DNA of 10,303 bases from Sphingobacteriia bacterium (GTDB taxonomy: Bacteria > Bacteroidota > Bacteroidia > NS11-12g > UBA955). The stretch lies in NCBI GenBank assembly GCA_021151535.1, contig JAGKXC010000070.1:1-10303 (forward strand). Reading direction: 5' to 3'. Numbering within the stretch: position 1 is the stretch's first letter; every line of letters begins with the position of its first letter. The position numbers and the translations under genes are program-made. Under the pieces are notes generated by a model. That model did not search any database. It was given only the letters and a program-made list of their open reading frames with translations, and was not told the origin of the DNA. Positions 6,107 through 10,303 of this stretch are shown one piece after another.

Positions 6107-8145
6107 TGTGTGGTTTTTTATTTGTATTACACAAGAAAAACATAACTGCGAATGAGTGTGTAAAATCCTTGGATTTGATCTCACACAGGGGTCCAGATGA
6201 TGAAGGGTATTTGGTTTATGAGTCACAAGGTGAAGATATCAAAATATATGGAAGAGACAATAAAGGGTTAGGGGGAAAAGACAAACAATCGCAATGGAAT
6301 TTACCTTATACGCCTCATGAGAGCATTGAAAAAATAGCTAATAATGTATTAGTTCCTGGAATTTTCATGGGTCACAGGCGGTTGTCAATTATTGATTTGG
6401 ATCTTACTGGTCATCAACCAATGAGCTACTTAGAAAAGCGTTATTGGATTGTATTTAATGGAGAAATCTATAATTATTTAGAATTGAAACAAGAATTAAT
6501 GGCAGAAGGGATGATATTTCAGTCTAATTCTGATACCGAGGTAATAATGGCGGCTTACCATAAGTGGGGTGAAGATTGTTTAAAGCGATTTACGGGCATG
6601 TGGTCATTTGTTATTTTTGACAGTCAAGAAAAACGGTTTTTTGGCTGTAGGGATAATTTTGGTATTAAACCCATGTATTATTGGATTTCTGAGGGTGGAA
6701 CAGTGGTAATGGGTTCGGAAATTAAACAATTCACGGCATTTGATGAGTGGTCTGCCATTGTAAATGAGGACATGGCATTGGATTATATTGAGCATGCATT
6801 TTTGGATCATACGGAGGAGACGTTGTTTAAAAATGTGTTTCAGATTAAACCGGGACATGCATTTAGTTTTTCATTGAAATCAGTTCCTAAATCGGGTTTT
6901 ACTCAAAAACATTTACAGCAATACACGTATCGTTGGTATTATTTGAATCGCGGTGCTGATATTTTAAACAATGAGAAGTTGACATTAACAGAAATTTATC
7001 AGCAGATAAAGAATATTTTTGTTGAATCCATTCAATATCATAAAATTAGCGATGTACCTGTTGGCAGTGCGCTAAGTGGTGGTATTGACTCAAGTGCGGT
7101 TACAACGGTGCTTAGTAGTATGCTTGGTGAGGGTGAAGTAATAAAAACATTTACATCTTGTTCTGAATTTGCTGCGTATGATGAAAGAAAATGGGCAGAA
7201 GAGGTAAATAAGGAGATAAAATCTATTCCTCATTACAATTATCCAAAATTAGATGATGTAATTGAAAATACTAGGAAATTGATATGGTTTCAAGACGAAC
7301 CGTATCAATCTCAAAGTGCCATGTTGGGTTATTTTATTTACCAAGAAGCTAACAGAGCTGGTATTAAGGTGTTGCTAAATGGCCAAGGTGCTGATGAATA
7401 TATGGGTGGGTATGGACAGTGGTTATTAATGTATGAAAGTCGAATGTTCTCACGGAATCCCTTAAAATTTATTAAAGATAAATTAAAAAACAGGCAATGG
7501 GCCTATTTATTGCGGTTTTTAGGTTCCAAGTTGGAGGTAAAGATTTTTTTACAATTTTTGGGTAAGAAAAAGAGACCCACCAAATTAAGGGTTATTAACT
7601 ATAATTATTGGAATTCTCAACGGCGACATGTGATTGACCAATTGGATTACGACTTGAATGATATTCAAGCCAATATTGAATTTTTCATTTATCATGCAAC
7701 ATTACCCAAGTATTTACATTGGGAGGATCGTAATTCCATGGCTCATTCTGTAGAAGCACGTGTTCCTTTTTTGGATAAAAATTTGGTAGAATATTATTAT
7801 CATTTGGGTTCTGATATATTGGCTGGTGGCAGATCGAATAAGCCTATTTTTAGAGAAGCTGTAAAGAGTTATTTGCCTTGGACGATTTATAAAAGAAAAG
7901 ATAAAAAAGGATTTGTGACACCAGAAGAAGAGTGGGTGAAACACGTAAATCCTGAGTATTTCAGAAGTAAATTATCAAGTGCTTTAATTGTTTTGGGAAA
8001 TCGATTTGATAAATCGAAAATGTTGAAATTGTTTGAAGATCAGTTATCAGGTAGTAAGTCGTTTGATAATCTATATTGGAGAATAATATTATTTGTAGAG
8101 TGGATGGATGTTTTTCAGGTGAAATTCCAAGAGGACAGGAAATAA
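6106..8145 (+). CDS. asnB: AsnB-type glutamine-dependent amidotransferase (asparagine synthetase family)
   Basis: A two-domain class II glutamine amidotransferase of 679 residues. Ntn-hydrolase (glutaminase) domain: nucleophile Cys2 exposed after Met removal (MCGF), HRGPDDEG (27-34), GHRRLSIIDL (89-98), FNGEIYNY (117-124), SDTEV (142-146). ATP-pyrophosphatase synthetase domain: PP-loop LSGGIDSS (323-330), GQGADE (426-431), HSVEARVPFLD (547-557) and KRKDKKGF (596-603). All catalytic motifs are intact. It is longer than E. coli AsnB (about 554 residues), partly from an extra 40-residue stretch between HRGPDDEG and GHRRLS. The family reaction is ATP-driven transfer of glutamine ammonia to a carboxylate, classically aspartate. 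Inside glycosyltransferase operons, relatives such as Pseudomonas WbpS are thought to amidate sugar acids, so the substrate here may be a uronic acid or an amino-acid decoration. A housekeeping asparagine synthetase remains possible. Confidence 0.93.
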   Translation: MCGFLFVLHKKNITANECVKSLDLISHRGPDDEGYLVYESQGEDIKIYGRDNKGLGGKDKQSQWNLPYTPHESIEKIANNVLVPGIFMGHRRLSIIDLDLTGHQPMSYLEKRYWIVFNGEIYNYLELKQELMAEGMIFQSNSDTEVIMAAYHKWGEDCLKRFTGMWSFVIFDSQEKRFFGCRDNFGIKPMYYWISEGGTVVMGSEIKQFTAFDEWSAIVNEDMALDYIEHAFLDHTEETLFKNVFQIKPGHAFSFSLKSVPKSGFTQKHLQQYTYRWYYLNRGADILNNEKLTLTEIYQQIKNIFVESIQYHKISDVPVGSALSGGIDSSAVTTVLSSMLGEGEVIKTFTSCSEFAAYDERKWAEEVNKEIKSIPHYNYPKLDDVIENTRKLIWFQDEPYQSQSAMLGYFIYQEANRAGIKVLLNGQGADEYMGGYGQWLLMYESRMFSRNPLKFIKDKLKNRQWAYLLRFLGSKLEVKIFLQFLGKKKRPTKLRVINYNYWNSQRRHVIDQLDYDLNDIQANIEFFIYHATLPKYLHWEDRNSMAHSVEARVPFLDKNLVEYYYHLGSDILAGGRSNKPIFREAVKSYLPWTIYKRKDKKGFVTPEEEWVKHVNPEYFRSKLSSALIVLGNRFDKSKMLKLFEDQLSGSKSFDNLYWRIILFVEWMDVFQVKFQEDRK

Positions 8146-8171
8146 TGGTGATAAACGGTTAAATAAGTCTC

Positions 8172-9278
8172 ATGAAAATTCTCATAGTATCCGTATCATT
8201 TTATCCAGAAGTATCACCTCGATCATTTAGAACGACGGAATTGGTGAAGGAATTTTGCAGACAAGGGCATGAGGTAGTATTGGCGGGACTAGATGCTGAT
8301 GGAAGACAGGAATTGCGCAAGGAATATGGTTTTCATTGGTTGAGTTTTGGGTATGGAGAGTGGAATAGGGCATTTCAGTGGATGGTGGGAAAGGGAGGAA
8401 TTTGGCGAATGATATCTGGGGCGATGGGATGGTTTTTAGAATTTCCACATTTGGAGTGGTATTTTAAGATTCCAAAGAAGTTGCGGATTGAGGAAACATT
8501 TGACTTAATCATCAGTATTGCAGTACCTTATACAGTTCATTGGGGGGTTAATAGAGCGATAAAAAAAGGAAATATAAAAGGTAAAGTTTGGGTTGCCGAT
8601 TGTAGTGATCCCTTTATGTTGGATGTTTTACGGATTAGGAAGGTACCTTTTTATTTTGCATCATTTGAAAAGTCGTTTTGCAGAACCGCAAATTATCTTA
8701 GTGTTCCATTGGAAGGGTCCAAAGATGGATATTATTCGGAATTTAGAGAAAAAATAAGGGTGATTCCTCAGGGATTTGATTTTGAGAAGGAGCGTGAGAA
8801 GTTGCCAACCTATAAGAAAAATGACATATTAACTTTTGTATTTGCGGGTCAATTATTGCAAAAGGGAAGGAATCCGCAGCATTTATTGGAATTTCTTTCT
8901 GCTAGTGCAAAGGATTTTCGTTTTTACATTTTCACATATCAAAAATATTTGGTTACACCTTTTATCAAAGAGGGCGATGAGCGATTTGTATTGTGTGATA
9001 TTGTGCCAAGAGAAAATGTGATGAAATTTATGCGCGGGTGTGATTTTTTAATTAACATTATGAATAGCACGCCAATGCAATTGCCTAGCAAACTGATTGA
9101 TTATTATATCATTGATAGACCCGTTTTTAACATGAAAACGGATGAATTATTAGCAGAAGATCGGGTGATTCTGAATCAGTTTTTAGAAAGTGATTATTCT
9201 GGCAAATTTGAATTTAATGGCATGGAAAAATATCAAATTTCGAATGTGGTTGAAAAATTTATAGAATTAGTTAAATAA
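8172..9278 (+). CDS. Divergent GT-B (family 4-like) glycosyltransferase
   Basis: A 368-residue protein with the outline of a GT4-like enzyme. The N terminus, MKILIVSVSFYPEVSPRSFR then TTELVKEFCRQGHEV, is the standard first beta strand and acceptor-side loop, followed by an aromatic-rich region (58-100) that could bind membrane or lipid acceptor. VADCSDPF (141-148) and VIPQGFD (197-203) mark the mid region and domain crossover. The donor half begins FVFAGQLLQKGRNP (222-235) and contains QLPSKLIDYYIIDRPVF (303-319), which takes the place of the EX7E region: an acidic Asp310 corresponds to the second Glu, but no acidic residue lies eight positions before it. ATG 8172 follows a 26-base gap and starts directly on the first strand, supporting this start. 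Likely a sugar transferase for the same repeat unit; donor unknown, and the loss of the first Glu makes activity less certain than for its neighbour. Confidence 0.82.
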   Translation: MKILIVSVSFYPEVSPRSFRTTELVKEFCRQGHEVVLAGLDADGRQELRKEYGFHWLSFGYGEWNRAFQWMVGKGGIWRMISGAMGWFLEFPHLEWYFKIPKKLRIEETFDLIISIAVPYTVHWGVNRAIKKGNIKGKVWVADCSDPFMLDVLRIRKVPFYFASFEKSFCRTANYLSVPLEGSKDGYYSEFREKIRVIPQGFDFEKEREKLPTYKKNDILTFVFAGQLLQKGRNPQHLLEFLSASAKDFRFYIFTYQKYLVTPFIKEGDERFVLCDIVPRENVMKFMRGCDFLINIMNSTPMQLPSKLIDYYIIDRPVFNMKTDELLAEDRVILNQFLESDYSGKFEFNGMEKYQISNVVEKFIELVK

Positions 9279-9281
9279 ACA

Positions 9282-10303
9282 ATGGAAAATACCGTAAAAA
9301 ATGCAATAAGAGATAGGGTATATCCTTTTGTTTTATTTTTTATTTCACCCGTATTAACCTTGGTTTTAGCATTTAAAGAATATAAATCGAATTGGGCCAT
9401 GAACATTTTGTGGTTGTTTGTAGCATATTTTACTGCAAATATTTCACGAATTGAGCCAGCTTGGGACATTAGTAGATATATAGCATCATTTGAAGAGATG
9501 TATAAGATGAACATGAGTTTTGTTCATTTCGTAACTGAAACCTTTGAAACCTCTGCAGATTTTATTCAACCGTTGATTAATTTTTTAGTATCAAAAATCA
9601 CAGGAAATTATCGCGTTCTTTTGGCCGTGTACGGTCTGGTATATGGATTTTTCTACTCAAGAAATGTATTTACTTTCTTAGGATTATTCAGAGGAGAACT
9701 AAACAGAGTCACTGTTTTTTTAGTTGTTTCTGCCAGTTTTATTATTGGAGTAATGGAAGTAAATGGTTTTCGTTACTATTCTGCTACCCATATTTTCATA
9801 TATGGGGTAGCAGAATATTTTATATATAAAAGAAAGCGTTCGGGATGGTTATTTGTAATGATAACACCATTAATGCACTTTTCATTTTTTGTGAATGTGG
9901 CATTTTTTGCAGTGGGCGTAATATTAATGAAGAATCAACTGAGGCTGGCAATGATTCTATTTGTTTTGTCTAATTTTGCAAGTAATCTTGGGGTTGAGAA
10001 GCTCTTACCACAAGAGGCAATGCCAGAAAAGTACCAATCAAAATACAAGAGTTATGTAGGTAAGGACCGAATAGATTATGCTAAAAGTCAAGAGCAGTCT
10101 TACGAGTTAAATGGTTATGTGGGATGGCCTAAACAATATGCGAATTATTTTCTATATGGGACTTTGATATTATTGTATTTATGTATTTTTTATTGGAGGG
10201 AAGAGGTACCAGATAAAGAAATGCTTGCAGCTGCTTTGTTAATGGGTGCTTTGGCAAATGTGGCAGCATCCAATAGCGCTTCGGGTGCCAGATTAATTAA
10301 TAT
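9282..10303 (+). CDS. EpsG/Wzy-like polysaccharide polymerase, multi-spanning membrane protein (3' end outside window)
   Basis: An open frame from ATG 9282, three bases after the previous stop, runs without a stop to the window end (340 full codons). About nine hydrophobic segments are visible (near 15-31, 41-55, 109-125, 143-160, 169-182, 190-216, 221-235, 287-304, 313-330). Features like those of the EpsG family are DISRY (62-66) after the second segment, FRYYSA (163-168) before the fifth, PLMHFSFF (196-203), and SGARLIN (334-340) at the cut edge, with conserved-type Arg164, His199 and Arg337. Proteins of this family are the proposed polymerases of Wzx/Wzy-type pathways, joining repeat units in the periplasm. 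A loop at about 240-285 is hydrophilic and probably periplasmic. The assignment rests on topology, a few motifs and context, so another Wzy-type or acceptor-ligase protein is possible. A long hairpin lies inside its coding sequence. Confidence 0.8.
   Translation, partial: MENTVKNAIRDRVYPFVLFFISPVLTLVLAFKEYKSNWAMNILWLFVAYFTANISRIEPAWDISRYIASFEEMYKMNMSFVHFVTETFETSADFIQPLINFLVSKITGNYRVLLAVYGLVYGFFYSRNVFTFLGLFRGELNRVTVFLVVSASFIIGVMEVNGFRYYSATHIFIYGVAEYFIYKRKRSGWLFVMITPLMHFSFFVNVAFFAVGVILMKNQLRLAMILFVLSNFASNLGVEKLLPQEAMPEKYQSKYKSYVGKDRIDYAKSQEQSYELNGYVGWPKQYANYFLYGTLILLYLCIFYWREEVPDKEMLAAALLMGALANVAASNSASGARLIN
9777..9817 (+). repeat. Long inverted repeat inside the EpsG-like coding sequence
   Basis: TATTCTGCTACCC (9777-9789) and GGGTAGCAGAATA (9805-9817) are perfect 13-base reverse complements. 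Inside them ATAT (9790-9793) pairs with ATAT (9800-9803) if G9804 is bulged, giving a 17-bp stem around the six-base loop TTTCAT. It covers codons 166-179 of the EpsG-like gene, directly after the FRYY motif. The downstream bases are AT-rich but not a clean T run. Confidence 0.85.

Noticed and set aside
8836..9021. Plus-strand 61-codon frame within the divergent glycosyltransferase gene
   Set aside because: An alternate-frame shadow with aromatic/basic random composition inside an intact gene.
9233..9514. Minus-strand open frame of 93 codons
   Set aside because: It is antisense to the end of the GT-B gene and the start of the EpsG-like gene, both well supported on the + strand; no start context or domain.
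1..10303. CRISPR array, tRNA, rRNA, insertion sequence or defence system
   Set aside because: No regularly spaced repeats, structured RNA gene, transposase, terminal repeats or defence-type domains were seen on either strand.

Overview
The window is a stretch of AT-rich bacterial chromosome that looks like a member of the Bacteroidota. Reasons: coding sequence is strongly biased to A/T-ending codons, starts are preceded by A-rich sequence rather than clear Shine-Dalgarno sites, and the export lipoprotein and Wzc-type kinase have forms typical of that phylum (a C-terminal hydrophobic helix on the former, a Gly-Gly-Asp Walker A' motif on the latter). I cannot name a genus.

Layout: every gene is on the + strand. 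Positions 1-339 are the 3' end of rpoN (sigma-54), carrying the RpoN box. Positions 340-596 are a 257-base leader with small inverted and direct repeats but no gene. From 597 to the window end runs one tightly packed surface-polysaccharide (capsule/exopolysaccharide/O-antigen type) operon: a Wza-like outer-membrane export lipoprotein, a Wzc-like co-polymerase/tyrosine kinase, a family 2 glycosyltransferase (TTG start), a family 4 glycosyltransferase (GTG start), an AsnB-type glutamine-dependent amidotransferase, a second, more divergent GT-B glycosyltransferase, and an EpsG/Wzy-like multi-spanning membrane protein cut off by the window end. The largest gap inside the operon is 55 bases, and one junction overlaps by a base (TAATG).

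How the genes fit together (inference from families): the glycosyltransferases assemble a repeat unit on a lipid carrier. The AsnB-like enzyme may amidate a sugar acid or amino-acid substituent of that unit. The EpsG-like protein is the candidate polymerase. Wzc controls chain length through its kinase and tyrosine tail, and the Wza-like protein forms the outer-membrane exit. No flippase (Wzx), initiating phosphosugar transferase or Wzb-type phosphatase is visible here; they may lie beyond the right edge or elsewhere.

I see no clearly new biological system. The strongest unexplained signal is a long near-perfect inverted repeat inside the EpsG-like coding sequence (9777-9817). The amidotransferase in a glycan context, the Wzc motif variants and the operon leader are secondary points of interest.
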